This document shows, piece by piece, positions 9,405 through 18,556 of a stretch of 32,037 nucleotides of DNA. The first letter of the stretch is position 1, and the number at the start of each line of letters is the position of its first letter. This stretch comes from Rhizobiaceae bacterium. GTDB taxonomy: Bacteria > Pseudomonadota > Alphaproteobacteria > Rhizobiales > Rhizobiaceae. The stretch spans positions 1-32,037 of the forward strand of contig JAESUH010000145.1 of the NCBI GenBank assembly GCA_016763155.1. Reading direction: 5' to 3'. The notes under the pieces were generated by a model. It saw only the letters and a program-made list of their open reading frames with translations. It ran no database searches and was not told the origin of the DNA. The position numbers were made by a program, and so were the translations under genes.

Positions 9405-9926
9405 TTGAACCAGTCTAAAAAATTCCGGCGAAACCGACACCGCGCTCGACCTCTGAGCGAGGTGGTGAGCGGTGTGTTGGAACCAATCCTTGCCAAGCGG
9501 GCTGGAATGACCATGGAACTAACGAATGCCTGGCCAGATATTATCGGCGGCACTTTAGGCAAGCACTCGCGGCCGGAAAAAATTGTGTGGCCAAGGCGCA
9601 TCAGTGACGATGACCCGTTTAAAGCGGCCACCTTGAACGTTGCATGTGATGGCGCACACGCAATTTTCCTGCAACACGAGATGGATGCAATTTTAGAGCG
9701 GATAAATACCTTTCTCGGGTTCGCCGCTATTGCGCGTATCAAGATATTCCAAAAACCGGTGGCGGATCTGTCTAAGGACGTTCCGCAAACGATCCAGCCG
9801 GAGTTGAATAATAGCGAAAAACAGCGACTTTCAGATATTCTTGGAGATATTGAAGATGAAGAATTGCGGGCAAAGCTTGCAAAACTTGGTCAGGGCATTC
9901 TGCTGCGGCAGCGGAAAAGCAAATAG
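9405..9926 (+). CDS. DUF721 domain protein
   Basis: A 173-residue basic protein. The segment RPLSEVVSGVLEPILAKRAGM, then AWPDIIGGTLGKHSRPEKIVWPR, is characteristic of the alphaproteobacterial DUF721 family, which sits between mutY and a DsbA-like gene in Rhizobiales. Its function is not established; actinobacterial and other DUF721 members lie near dnaA/recF/gyr, suggesting a nucleic-acid role. The start is TTG at 9405: an in-frame TGA lies only two codons upstream (9396-9398) and the conserved region begins soon after, so no later start would keep it whole. Acidic and polar residues fill the tail (about 120-173). Confidence 0.88.
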   Translation: MNQSKKFRRNRHRARPLSEVVSGVLEPILAKRAGMTMELTNAWPDIIGGTLGKHSRPEKIVWPRRISDDDPFKAATLNVACDGAHAIFLQHEMDAILERINTFLGFAAIARIKIFQKPVADLSKDVPQTIQPELNNSEKQRLSDILGDIEDEELRAKLAKLGQGILLRQRKSK

Positions 9927-10051
9927 GCTGTTCACGCAAAATTTATATAGAAATACACTTTTGTCTCATTTCAGTCGCGTTTGTTTGCGCTATGCATTAT
10001 TGAGTGAATATATTAAAATAGCCCGTAATGCTGAAATTAATAGGACATGAT

Positions 10052-10690
10052 ATGCCAATAGACAGACGCCGAATTCTTGAACTCTCTGGTGCTACCGGCC
10101 TCGCAATGGCTGCTGGTGTATTGCCAACTATTACTCCAGCCTATGCGGAAGATTTTTCTGACCTGCTGGAACCCGGTCCAATGGGCGAAAAATCTATTGG
10201 TAAGGATGATGCGCCCGTTACAATCATCGAATATGCATCCATGACCTGCCCGCATTGCGCGACATTTCATCAAACTATTTTGCCAACCATTCAGGAAAAA
10301 TACATCGATACGGGCAAGGCGCGGTTGCTTTTCCGCGAATTTCCGTTTGATCCTAGGGCAATGGCCGCCTTTATGCTGGCCCGCTGCGCACCTGATGGCA
10401 TGTATTTCCCAATGATTGATGTGCTGTTTAAACAGCAGACAAAATGGACTCGCGCCAAAGACCCGGTGCCTGTGCTACAAAATATCGCTAAATTAGCAGG
10501 TTTTACACAAGAGTCCTTCGAAGCATGCTTGAAAAACCAGAAGGTTCTGGACAGTGTAATGGCAGTTCAAAAAAAGGCGGCGAAGGACTACGGGGTGAAT
10601 GCAACGCCCTTCTTCTTTATCAATGGCGAAAAATTTACGGGCGATCACACTATTGAAGGCATGTCGAAAGCAATCGACGCTGCCATGTAA
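10052..10690 (+). CDS. DsbA family thiol:disulfide oxidoreductase
   Basis: 212 residues from ATG 10052, chosen over ATG 10028 because AGGA sits 6 bases upstream. The N terminus is a signal peptide with twin arginines (PIDRRRILELSGATG) and a cut near AYA-ED (about residue 32), possibly Tat-dependent. The thioredoxin fold carries CPHC at 66-69 (MTCPHCATFH) and the cis-Pro loop NATPFFFING. This is the thioredoxin-like single-domain DsbA found upstream of smc in Rhizobiales. It is presumably periplasmic and oxidises cysteines of secreted proteins. It follows DUF721 after 125 bp, and a hairpin separates it from smc. Confidence 0.92.
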   Translation: MPIDRRRILELSGATGLAMAAGVLPTITPAYAEDFSDLLEPGPMGEKSIGKDDAPVTIIEYASMTCPHCATFHQTILPTIQEKYIDTGKARLLFREFPFDPRAMAAFMLARCAPDGMYFPMIDVLFKQQTKWTRAKDPVPVLQNIAKLAGFTQESFEACLKNQKVLDSVMAVQKKAAKDYGVNATPFFFINGEKFTGDHTIEGMSKAIDAAM

Positions 10691-10694
10691 CGAA

Positions 10695-10714
10695 AAAGAC
10701 CTAAACAGGTCTTT
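10695..10714 (+). terminator. Hairpin between the DsbA-like gene and smc
   Basis: AAAGACCT (10695-10702) and AGGTCTTT (10707-10714) form a perfect 8-bp stem with loop AAAC, starting 5 bases after the DsbA stop codon. The T run is inside the stem and no longer U tract follows, so it is a weak terminator or an mRNA 3' stabiliser. Confidence 0.45.
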
Positions 10715-10777
10715 GGCGAGTGTGTTTCTTTGTGTTCATTTTTCTCCGAATAGCCTTGTCTTTCGGGCAGGCTGCCT

Positions 10778-13700
10778 ATGAAATTTAACAAACTTCGGGT
10801 GCTTGGGTTTAAGTCCTTTGTAGAGCCCACGGAATTTCATATCGAAAAAGGCCTCACCGGCGTTGTGGGGCCGAATGGCTGCGGCAAATCCAACCTTGTT
10901 GAAGCCCTGCGCTGGGTGATGGGCGAAAATTCCTATAAAAACATGCGTGCTTCCGGCATGGATGATGTGATTTTCTCCGGTTCTGGCAACAGGCCTTCCA
11001 GAAACACAGCCGAGGTTACGCTGTTTCTCGATAATACGGACCGTACTGCTCCGGCTCAGTTTAATGATTCAGACGAATTGCAGGTATCCCGCCGCATCGA
11101 GCGCGAATCTGGTTCTGTTTATCGTATCAATGGCAAAGATGTGCGCGCCAAAGATGTGCAATTGTTGTTTGCTGACGCATCCACCGGCGCACGTTCTCCC
11201 TCAATGGTTGGGCAGGGCCGTATCGGTGAATTGATATCGGCCAAGCCGCAAGCGCGACGTGCATTGCTTGAGGAAGCAGCTGGCATTTCCGGCCTTCACA
11301 CCCGTCGTCATGATGCAGAATTGCGCTTGAAGGGTGCTGAGACAAACCTTGACCGTTTGGAAGACGTTGTTGCCCAGATGGATAGCCAGCTTGATGGCCT
11401 GAAGCGACAGGCGCGGCAGGCGGCCAGATATCGCAACCTTTCAGGCGACATACGAAAAACAGAAGCATTGCTGTTTCATTTACGCTGGGCCAATTCGAAA
11501 GATATCGAGGTCGAGGCCGAAAATGTGCTGCACACCGCAACCGTAAGTGTTGCTGCTGCCGCCCAAAAACAGGGTGAAGATGCGACAAAACAGGCCGTGA
11601 TCGCCCATAGATTACCCAAGATGCGTGATGATGAAGCTGCAGCAGCAGCTGCCCTTCAGCGCCTGACAATCGCCCGCAAACAAATTGATGAAGAAATTGC
11701 CCGGATCGCCGGACGCAAGAGCGAACTTGAAAACCGTATCGCGCAACTCAACAGTGATATCGAACGCGAAGAGCGGATGATTTCCGAAAATACGGATTTT
11801 CTCACCAAGCTGGATGTGGAAGAAGAAGAGCTGCAAAAACAAAGTCGTAACCTTGCCGAGACTGAAGCAAAAACCAAAGATGTTTTGACCCAAACCACGG
11901 CAAAGCTTGGTGTTAGCGAAAAAGCATTTACCGATCTTACCGCAGATTTGGCCGAGCAAAATGCGCGTAAAAGCCAATTGGCAAAAACCCTTCATCAGGC
12001 CGATGAGCGCAAAACAAGGCTCGACAATCAGATGCGGCAGGTCGAACAGGATTTGACCAAAATCATTGGAGATATCGCAGCCCTTGCAGGCCCGGCCGGG
12101 AAAAAGGAAATTGTTGAAAAGCTCGAATCTGGCCTTTCAGCGCACGAAACTAAACTGGAACAAGCCGAAGCGCTGACAGTGGAAAAACGTGAAGCCGAAC
12201 AAAGCGCACGCGAACCGCTTTCCACGGCTCAGGCGAAGGTCAAGGAAGTGGAAACCGAGGCGCGTACCCTGCGCAATATCCTAAATCAGGGTGGGCAGGA
12301 TCTGTTTCAAGCTATCGTTGAAAAAATTAAAGTTGATAGCGGCTATGAGGCGGCGCTTGGTGCAGCTTTGGGCGAAGATTTAGATGTATCCACTGATCCG
12401 GCAGCCCCTGCACATTGGGGCCTGGTCTCAGGTGATGGCGATCCATCTTTGCCAACAGGTGCTGAACCACTTGCAAATTTTGTTAAGGCGCCAGCGGAGC
12501 TTTCTCGTCGATTGGCTCAAATCGGCGTGGCCAAAGCAGAAAATGGTGCTGCGTTACAAAAACTCCTGAAACCCGGCCAGCGGCTTGTTTCTACCGAGGG
12601 TGATTTATGGCGCTGGGATGGTTATTCAGCCGGTGCTGAGGCCCCAACGCCAGCAGCCCAGCGGCTTGCTCAAAAGAACCGCCTTGGCGAACTGGATAAG
12701 GAATTTGATGCAGCGATTTCCGCCCTTCGTGCGGTTGAAGCCTCCTTTGAGGCTGCAAAACTTGGAACCCGCGCGGCAAGCGAAAACGAACAACAATCCC
12801 GTGATAAATTGCGCCAGATGCAGCGCGAATTAGGGATTGCTCGTGAAGAACACTCAATCGCTGAACGGGCTGTAAGCCAGTTTGCCAGCCGTAAATCTGC
12901 ACTGGAAGAGGCAGAAAGTCGGCTATCCGCGGATGTGGACGAAACCGGCAATGCGGTAACGGAAGCCAAGACCGCGCTTGAAACCATTCCTGATATTGTG
13001 GCGCTGGAAACTGAGTTGAACGAAAAGCGCACTGTCCTTGCTCAAAACCGCGCAGAACTTGCCGAAGCGCGCGCCAATGCCGAAGGTCTTTCGCGCGAAG
13101 CTGAAGCTCGTGGCAGACGTTTGCAGGCAATTCTCGGCGAGCGTGATAATTGGAATAACCGCGCCTCCAATGCCAAAAAGCAGGCCGCTACCCTTCGCTC
13201 GCGCCACACCAAATCCAGCGAAGACCTCGCAGAGATTGAAAAAGCACCGGCTGAATTTGAAAGCAAACGAATTGCTTTGATCCGCCAGATTGAAGGCGCT
13301 GAAAAAGCGCGCTCTGATGCTGCCGATATTTTAGCCCGCACCGAGAGCGAACTTGCCGACGCTGATCGTTCTGCAAATGCGTCGCTAATTGGCCTTTCCG
13401 AGGCGCGCGAATTGCGCGGGCGCACGGAAGAGCGGGTGACTTCTGCTCGTGAAAGGCGCGATGAGATTGAGGTGCGTATTCGCGAAGAACTGGAATGCCA
13501 TCCTGCCGATGCACTGGCTATCACTGAGTTGGATGCGGATGCCAAATTGCCTGAGATTTCGCCAACTGAACACAAGCTTGAAAAGATCAAAGCCGACCGG
13601 GAGCGTCTCGGCGCGGTTAATCTGCGCGCCGATGAGGAGCAGGTTGAAATTCAGGAAAACCGGGATAATCTTGTTGCTGAACGCGACGATCTGATCGAGG

Positions 13701-14233
13701 CAATTAAGAAATTACGCCTTGGTATTCAAAGCCTGAACAAGGAAGGCCGGGTGCGCTTGCTTGAGGCTTTTGATGAGGTCAACGAACAGTTCCAACGCTT
13801 GTTCACCCACTTGTTTGGCGGCGGCACGGCAGAGCTGCAATTGATTGAATCGGACGACCCACTGGAGGCTGGCCTCGAAATTTTGGCCCGCCCTCCCGGC
13901 AAAAAACCCCAGACCATGACCTTGCTCTCTGGTGGCGAACAGGCATTGACTGCAATGGCCCTGATTTTTGCGGTATTCCTGACAAATCCAGCCCCAATCT
14001 GCGTGCTGGATGAGGTCGATGCCCCCCTCGATGATCACAATGTGGAGCGCTTCTGCAATTTGATGGACGAAATGGCGAGTACCACCGACACCAGATTTGT
14101 CATCATCACCCACAACCCGATCACCATGGCAAGAATGAACCGCCTGTTCGGTGTCACCATGGCCGAGCGCGGTGTCAGCCAACTGGTTTCCGTAGATCTG
14201 GGCCAGGCCGAAGAATTGGTTGAAGTGGTTTAA
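10778..14233 (+). CDS. smc: Chromosome segregation ATPase SMC
   Basis: 1151 residues, the usual SMC length. Head: Walker A GPNGCGKSN at 31-39. Long heptad-rich coiled coils follow at about 170-490 and 640-980, around a globular hinge at about 500-610 (QDLFQAIVEKIKVDSGYEAALGAALG). The C-terminal head half has signature LLSGGEQAL (about 1048-1056) and Walker B CVLDEVDAPLDDHN (about 1075-1088). It forms the condensin-like ring that compacts and segregates the chromosome together with ScpA and ScpB, which are not in the window. ATG 10778 is directly followed by the conserved KFNKLRVLGFKSF. No other plausible start exists. Confidence 0.97.
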   Translation: MKFNKLRVLGFKSFVEPTEFHIEKGLTGVVGPNGCGKSNLVEALRWVMGENSYKNMRASGMDDVIFSGSGNRPSRNTAEVTLFLDNTDRTAPAQFNDSDELQVSRRIERESGSVYRINGKDVRAKDVQLLFADASTGARSPSMVGQGRIGELISAKPQARRALLEEAAGISGLHTRRHDAELRLKGAETNLDRLEDVVAQMDSQLDGLKRQARQAARYRNLSGDIRKTEALLFHLRWANSKDIEVEAENVLHTATVSVAAAAQKQGEDATKQAVIAHRLPKMRDDEAAAAAALQRLTIARKQIDEEIARIAGRKSELENRIAQLNSDIEREERMISENTDFLTKLDVEEEELQKQSRNLAETEAKTKDVLTQTTAKLGVSEKAFTDLTADLAEQNARKSQLAKTLHQADERKTRLDNQMRQVEQDLTKIIGDIAALAGPAGKKEIVEKLESGLSAHETKLEQAEALTVEKREAEQSAREPLSTAQAKVKEVETEARTLRNILNQGGQDLFQAIVEKIKVDSGYEAALGAALGEDLDVSTDPAAPAHWGLVSGDGDPSLPTGAEPLANFVKAPAELSRRLAQIGVAKAENGAALQKLLKPGQRLVSTEGDLWRWDGYSAGAEAPTPAAQRLAQKNRLGELDKEFDAAISALRAVEASFEAAKLGTRAASENEQQSRDKLRQMQRELGIAREEHSIAERAVSQFASRKSALEEAESRLSADVDETGNAVTEAKTALETIPDIVALETELNEKRTVLAQNRAELAEARANAEGLSREAEARGRRLQAILGERDNWNNRASNAKKQAATLRSRHTKSSEDLAEIEKAPAEFESKRIALIRQIEGAEKARSDAADILARTESELADADRSANASLIGLSEARELRGRTEERVTSARERRDEIEVRIREELECHPADALAITELDADAKLPEISPTEHKLEKIKADRERLGAVNLRADEEQVEIQENRDNLVAERDDLIEAIKKLRLGIQSLNKEGRVRLLEAFDEVNEQFQRLFTHLFGGGTAELQLIESDDPLEAGLEILARPPGKKPQTMTLLSGGEQALTAMALIFAVFLTNPAPICVLDEVDAPLDDHNVERFCNLMDEMASTTDTRFVIITHNPITMARMNRLFGVTMAERGVSQLVSVDLGQAEELVEVV

Positions 14234-14303
14234 GGGAGCCAGATTAGGTTTAGAGCAGAAAGCAAATATTGCGCACCGTTTTCTCTTCTCTTAAAGTGAC
14301 ACA

Positions 14304-14771
14304 ATGCAAGACCCATTCTCACGCCCAAAAATACGCACCGGTCTGTTTTATCGCAATCCAATCTTAGCACTGGACTGGATTGAAAAGGCATTTGGGTTTA
14401 CGCGTTCGCTGGATATTCGTGATGAATATGGCGAGCTTGTCCACGCTGAAATGACATTCGGCGACGCTTCAATAATTATAGATAGTGAGTGGGCGAATTT
14501 CGTTGCTAGTCCGCGTTCCAATCAAGGGCTGAATACCCAAATTATCTATGTTCAGCTTGAGAGTAATATCGAAGAACACTGCGAGCACGCGCGTACTTGC
14601 GGTGCGGAAATCATTCAGGAGCCAGAATATCAATATTATGGCGATTGCGTTTACAGGGCCAAGGATATTGAAGGCCATGTCTGGACATTCTCGCAGGCTA
14701 TTCGCGATATTGGTAGGGTGGAAGCCGAGCAGTTAGGCAATGTAAAAATTACCGGGTGGCACCGGGAATAG
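14304..14771 (+). CDS. VOC (glyoxalase/bleomycin-resistance fold) family protein
   Basis: 155 residues with the paired beta-alpha-beta-beta-beta pattern of the vicinal oxygen chelate superfamily: FYRNPILALDWIEKAFGFTRSLDI, DEYGELVHAEMTFGDASIIID, and a second module ending DCVYRAKDIEGHVWTFSQ. The sequence resembles PhnB/YdfO-type VOC proteins. Candidate metal ligands are His48 (LVHAEM) and the late Glu/His of DIEGHVW. Substrate is unknown. It starts 70 bp after smc and precedes the DUF3830 gene on the same strand. Confidence 0.85.
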   Translation: MQDPFSRPKIRTGLFYRNPILALDWIEKAFGFTRSLDIRDEYGELVHAEMTFGDASIIIDSEWANFVASPRSNQGLNTQIIYVQLESNIEEHCEHARTCGAEIIQEPEYQYYGDCVYRAKDIEGHVWTFSQAIRDIGRVEAEQLGNVKITGWHRE

Positions 14772-14837
14772 TCAGCTTGCCTCACCCCAATGCATGTGCT
14801 TTGCATGAAAGACCATTCAGTTAATTCGAGCAATCAA

Positions 14838-15251
14838 ATGACAAGCATAAAAATAACGGCTGGCCCATTCGTTTTTGAGGCGCGGCTTGAAACCAAACTC
14901 GCCCCCAAAACCTGTGAGGCATTTCTGAAATTCCTGCCTTTTAAAAGCAAAATCATCCATGTGCGCTGGAGCGGCGAGGGGGTATGGATGCCTCTTGGCG
15001 ACATGGATTTCGGCATCGAGTATGAAAACAACACCAGTTACCCCGCGCCCGGCCAAATCATCATCTACCCCGGCGGTGTCAGCGAAACCGAAATCCTGCT
15101 AGCCTATGGCGGCGTACAATTCGCCAGCAAAGCAGGACAACTATCGGGGAACCATTTCATCACCCTAACCTCCGGCCTCGAAAACCTGACGTCTCTTGGG
15201 AAGCTGGCCTTGTGGGAAGGCGCTCAGGATATCGTGATTGAGTTGGCTTAG
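14838..15251 (+). CDS. DUF3830 (cyclophilin-like) family protein
   Basis: 137 residues from ATG 14838; an in-frame ATG at 14790 would add 16 residues unlike the family. The pattern FEARLETKLAPKTCEAFLKFLPF, RWSGEGVWMPLG, YPAPGQIIIYPGG.SETEILLAYG and GNHFITL...LGKLALWEGAQDIVIEL is that of DUF3830 proteins, which have a cyclophilin-like barrel. Family members often sit in small-molecule catabolic or transport operons; no activity is established. It lies 66 bp after the VOC gene and converges on the GNAT gene. Confidence 0.85.
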   Translation: MTSIKITAGPFVFEARLETKLAPKTCEAFLKFLPFKSKIIHVRWSGEGVWMPLGDMDFGIEYENNTSYPAPGQIIIYPGGVSETEILLAYGGVQFASKAGQLSGNHFITLTSGLENLTSLGKLALWEGAQDIVIELA

Positions 15252-15269
15252 TGAACAGGAAACGGGTGT

Positions 15270-15734
15270 TTAGGCCAAATTTGAAAGTTGTTTTTTCATC
15301 AAGTAAGTCGATCCATTCCTGCGCTCTTCAAACTTTATTAGAAGATAACCAAGGCGTTCGTAGAATGGCACAGCGGTAATCGATGATGATAAATAGAGTT
15401 CTGTTTGGCCTCTCGTTAAGGCATGATTTTCAAGATATATGACCAATTGTTTGCCAATATTTTGGCGTTGCAAGTTGGGGTCGACAAACAAAGAATGAAG
15501 TTTGTTGCCTTCCAGGCTAATCGTTCCCGCACAATGGTCCTCATCAAGGCACACAAACACATCGCGAATCTGCATTTTTCGAAGTACATTTTCGAGTGAA
15601 AAATTCGTGCAAATTTGTTCTATGACTTTTGGAGAATAATCTGATGCGTTGGTTTCACAGACTGTGTGTATGATTAGAGTGCTAATCATTTGCCCATCTG
15701 ATGGGGCTGCTGGACGAATATAGTGCTTGTTCAT
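15270..15734 (-). CDS. GNAT family N-acetyltransferase
   Basis: 154 residues with the GNAT fold: the N-terminal IRPAAPSDGQMISTLI, the beta4/CoA-binding element LHSLFVDPNLQRQNIGKQLV with the R/Q-x-x-G-x-G/A-type loop, and the C-terminal VPFYERLGYLLIKFE. It transfers an acetyl group from acetyl-CoA to an amine; the acceptor is unknown. It is a single gene, convergent with DUF3830 (18 bp) and divergent from ppdK (146 bp). The CoA loop is QNIGKQ, slightly altered from the consensus. Confidence 0.88.
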   Translation of the reverse strand: MNKHYIRPAAPSDGQMISTLIIHTVCETNASDYSPKVIEQICTNFSLENVLRKMQIRDVFVCLDEDHCAGTISLEGNKLHSLFVDPNLQRQNIGKQLVIYLENHALTRGQTELYLSSSITAVPFYERLGYLLIKFEERRNGSTYLMKKQLSNLA

Positions 15735-15848
15735 AATATTATGACCATAATACCACTGTTTGAATGGTCACCCTAGCTTGTTTTAAGGGCGCTACCAACT
15801 TGTAGCATCCACCTTTTGACCAATTATGCTGCACCTGCTAACAAGCTA

Positions 15849-15854
15849 TATAAT
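15849..15854 (+). promoter_or_regulatory. Possible -10 element of the ppdK promoter
   Basis: A perfect TATAAT occurs 26 bases before the ppdK start codon in the 146-bp gap to the divergent GNAT gene. The best -35 at 17-18 bp spacing (around 15825-15831, TATGCTG) is poor, so the assignment rests on the -10 alone. Confidence 0.3.
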
Positions 15855-15880
15855 TGGGTGACGTAAATTAGAGACCGATC

Positions 15881-18556
15881 ATGGCCAGATGGATTTTTGG
15901 CTTCGCTGGCGGCAAGGCTGATGGCGATGCTTCTATGGGTGAAATTTTAGGCGGCAAGGGGGCAAACCTTGCTGAGATGACGGCTATTGGCTTGCCGGTC
16001 CCAGCAGGCTTCACCATTTGCGCTGAGGTTGGTCATTATTATTTTGATAATGACGAAACCTTCCCCGAAGATTTAAGCAAGCAGCTTGAGGGTGCGTTGG
16101 CTGAACTGGAACGTTCAAGCGGGCGTCTGTTTGGTGGTGGTGCAAAACCATTGCTGGTTTCGATTCGCTCTGGTTCCAGAGCTTCCATGCCGGGGATGAT
16201 GGATACGGTTTTGAACCTTGGTCTCAACGATGAAACCGTTCTGGCGCTGGCTCGGGAAACGGGCGATGAGCGGTTTGCTTTTGATAGCTATCGCCGGTTT
16301 ATCCAGATGTATTCAAGCATTGTCATGGGGCTGGACCACGCGCATTTCGAAGAAATTTTGGCCATGGCTAAAACCTCGCTGGGCTATGAATTTGACACCA
16401 ATTTGACGACAGATGACTGGCGCAATGTCATTCATTCCTACAAGCAATATATAGAGGAAGAGGCAGGCACGCCCTTTCCTCAGGATGTTCATAAACAGCT
16501 TTGGCGCGCAATCATTGCAGTGTTTTCATCGTGGATGTCTCGGCGGGCCGTGATTTACCGCAATATCCACAATATCCCTGATAGCTGGGGTACTGCGGTG
16601 AATATTCAAACCATGGTGTTTGGCAATCTGGGCGAGAATTCCGGTTCCGGTGTAGCTTTTACCCGAAACCCCAATACTGGCGAGAACCTGATTTTTGGCG
16701 AGTATCTGGAAAATGCCCAGGGCGAAGATGTGGTCGCCGGCATTCGCACACCCAACAGCTTGAGCGATCGGGCGCAAAAATTGGTCGATAATGATCAGGT
16801 CTCGCTTGAAACCCGTATGCCTGAAATGTTCAGTGAAATTATCCGGGTTGGCGAAATTCTGGAAAGCCATTTTCTGGACATGCAGGATATTGAGTTTACC
16901 ATTGAAAATGGCAGATTATGGCTGTTGCAAACCCGCGCCGGTAAACGATCTTCCGATGCAGCATTGCGAATTGCGGTGGAACTGGCCAGAGAGGGCGTCA
17001 TTTCAAAGGCCGATGCTTTGGCGCGAATTGACCCTTATGCATTGAACCATTTGCTGCATCCAACCCTTGCGCCTTCCAACGATCAACCGGTGATTACCCT
17101 CGGCATGCCAGCTTCACCCGGCGCTGCAAGCGGCGAGGTGATCTTCTCCCCGGAATTGGCGGATACCCTTCGTTCTGAGGGCAGGGACGTCATTCTGGTT
17201 CGCACAGAAACCAGCCCCGAAGATATTTTGGGCATGAACGCCGCCAAGGGAATTTTGACCGCACGCGGTGGTGCCACTTCGCACGCGGCCGTGGTCGCGC
17301 GCGGCATGGGCAAGCCGTGTATCGTTGGGGCGGGAAGCCTGAAAGTAGATTATGAGAACCGGCAGTTTTCCGTCATGGGCCGGGTCTTTCATGAGGGGGA
17401 TATCATCACCATCGATGGTTCCACCGGCCGTGTTTATGCGGGTTCTGTACCCATGAACCAGCCGGAGTTTTCTGATCATTTCAATACCATCATGGCCTGG
17501 GCAAACGCTTCCCGCAGGATGAAAATCCGGGCCAATGCGGATACGCCAGCAGATGCAAGAGCCGCACGATCCTTTGGTGCAGAAGGCATTGGGCTTTGCC
17601 GTACTGAACGGATGTTTTTTGATAGCGACCGCATCAATGCCATGCGGGAAATGATTCTGGCGGAAGACGAAAAACCCAGAAATGAGGCGCTCGCCAAACT
17701 GCTCACCATGCAGCGCGCAGATTTCAAAGAGATGTTTGAAATAATGGCCGGCTTGCCTGTCGCCATTCGTCTGCTTGATCCTCCATTGCACGAGTTTCTG
17801 CCCAGTCTGCCTCATGATATTGTTCAGGTCGCAAATGCCATGGGCATTGAAGTTGAGCGTCTGCAAAACCGCGTCGATATGCTTTACGAAGTTAACCCCA
17901 TGCTCGGTCATCGTGGTTGCAGGCTGGCAATCGCCTATCCGCAAGTGGTCGAAATGCAGGCCCGTGCAATTTTTGAAGCGGCCTTTAGTGCAGCTCAAAA
18001 AACTGGAAATAAAGTTTCGCTAGAGATCATGGTTCCAGTCGTTTCCATGGTGCAGGAGTTTATCTATGTGAAGGAGCGCATCGAAAAGATCGCTCAGTTG
18101 GTTTGTGCAGAACAAGGCGGAGAGATCGAATACTCCATCGGCTCCATCATCGAACTGCCTCGCGCTGCGTTGATTGCCGATGAATTGGCCAAACACGCGG
18201 ACTTCCTGACATTTGGCACCAATGATTTGACCCAGACAAGTTTCGGCATTTCAAGGGATGATGCGGCAGGCTTCTTTCGTGCCTATGAAAGATTGAAAAT
18301 CCTGCCTAATGATCCCTTCGTAACGCTTGATGTGGATGGCGTTGGAGAATTGATGCGGATTGCTATCGAACGGGGGAAATCAGTCAAAAGCGATATTGAA
18401 ACAGGAATCTGCGGCGAACATGGTGGCGATCCAAAATCAATTCAGTTTTGCCATGAGATCGGCCTCGATTATGTGTCCTGTTCCCCTTATCGGGTGCCCA
18501 TTGCCCGCCTGGCCGCAGCACAGGCGGTGCAGGAAAAGCCAAATACTACCAGGTAA
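15881..18556 (+). CDS. ppdK: Pyruvate, phosphate dikinase
   Basis: 891 residues, full length. It interconverts pyruvate + ATP + Pi and PEP + AMP + PPi, a gluconeogenic or anaplerotic step. Domains in order: N-terminal ATP-grasp (about 1-340; GGKGANLAEMTAIGLPVPAGFTI at the start), the phosphohistidine swivelling domain with the phosphorylated His468 in GGATSHAAVVARGMGKPCIVG, and the C-terminal PEP/pyruvate barrel (about 530-880) with GEGIGLCRTER-like GAEGIGLCRTERMFF and catalytic Cys844 in TGICGEHGGDP. It is monocistronic by layout. The last 11 bp overlap the 3' end of the convergent transporter gene. Confidence 0.97.
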   Translation: MARWIFGFAGGKADGDASMGEILGGKGANLAEMTAIGLPVPAGFTICAEVGHYYFDNDETFPEDLSKQLEGALAELERSSGRLFGGGAKPLLVSIRSGSRASMPGMMDTVLNLGLNDETVLALARETGDERFAFDSYRRFIQMYSSIVMGLDHAHFEEILAMAKTSLGYEFDTNLTTDDWRNVIHSYKQYIEEEAGTPFPQDVHKQLWRAIIAVFSSWMSRRAVIYRNIHNIPDSWGTAVNIQTMVFGNLGENSGSGVAFTRNPNTGENLIFGEYLENAQGEDVVAGIRTPNSLSDRAQKLVDNDQVSLETRMPEMFSEIIRVGEILESHFLDMQDIEFTIENGRLWLLQTRAGKRSSDAALRIAVELAREGVISKADALARIDPYALNHLLHPTLAPSNDQPVITLGMPASPGAASGEVIFSPELADTLRSEGRDVILVRTETSPEDILGMNAAKGILTARGGATSHAAVVARGMGKPCIVGAGSLKVDYENRQFSVMGRVFHEGDIITIDGSTGRVYAGSVPMNQPEFSDHFNTIMAWANASRRMKIRANADTPADARAARSFGAEGIGLCRTERMFFDSDRINAMREMILAEDEKPRNEALAKLLTMQRADFKEMFEIMAGLPVAIRLLDPPLHEFLPSLPHDIVQVANAMGIEVERLQNRVDMLYEVNPMLGHRGCRLAIAYPQVVEMQARAIFEAAFSAAQKTGNKVSLEIMVPVVSMVQEFIYVKERIEKIAQLVCAEQGGEIEYSIGSIIELPRAALIADELAKHADFLTFGTNDLTQTSFGISRDDAAGFFRAYERLKILPNDPFVTLDVDGVGELMRIAIERGKSVKSDIETGICGEHGGDPKSIQFCHEIGLDYVSCSPYRVPIARLAAAQAVQEKPNTTR

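Noticed and set aside
12591-13590. Long minus-strand open frames opposite smc
   Set aside because: They are shadows of the coiled-coil coding sequence, with Ser/Ala-rich low-complexity products and no domain, ribosome site or promoter.
10778-14233. Wadjet/MksBEF or other SMC-based defence operon
   Set aside because: The 1151-residue protein is a standard chromosomal SMC with a full hinge, and its neighbours (DUF721, DsbA-like, mutY) are the normal Rhizobiales context.
15791-15806. GCTAC-N6-GTAGC dyad between the GNAT gene and ppdK
   Set aside because: Only 5-bp arms and no adjacent T run. It does not stand out from chance and has no known binding factor that I can name.
17114-17998. 294-residue open frame on the minus strand opposite ppdK
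   Set aside because: It lies fully inside ppdK, whose catalytic motifs are intact. Its product is His/Cys-rich and has no recognisable fold.
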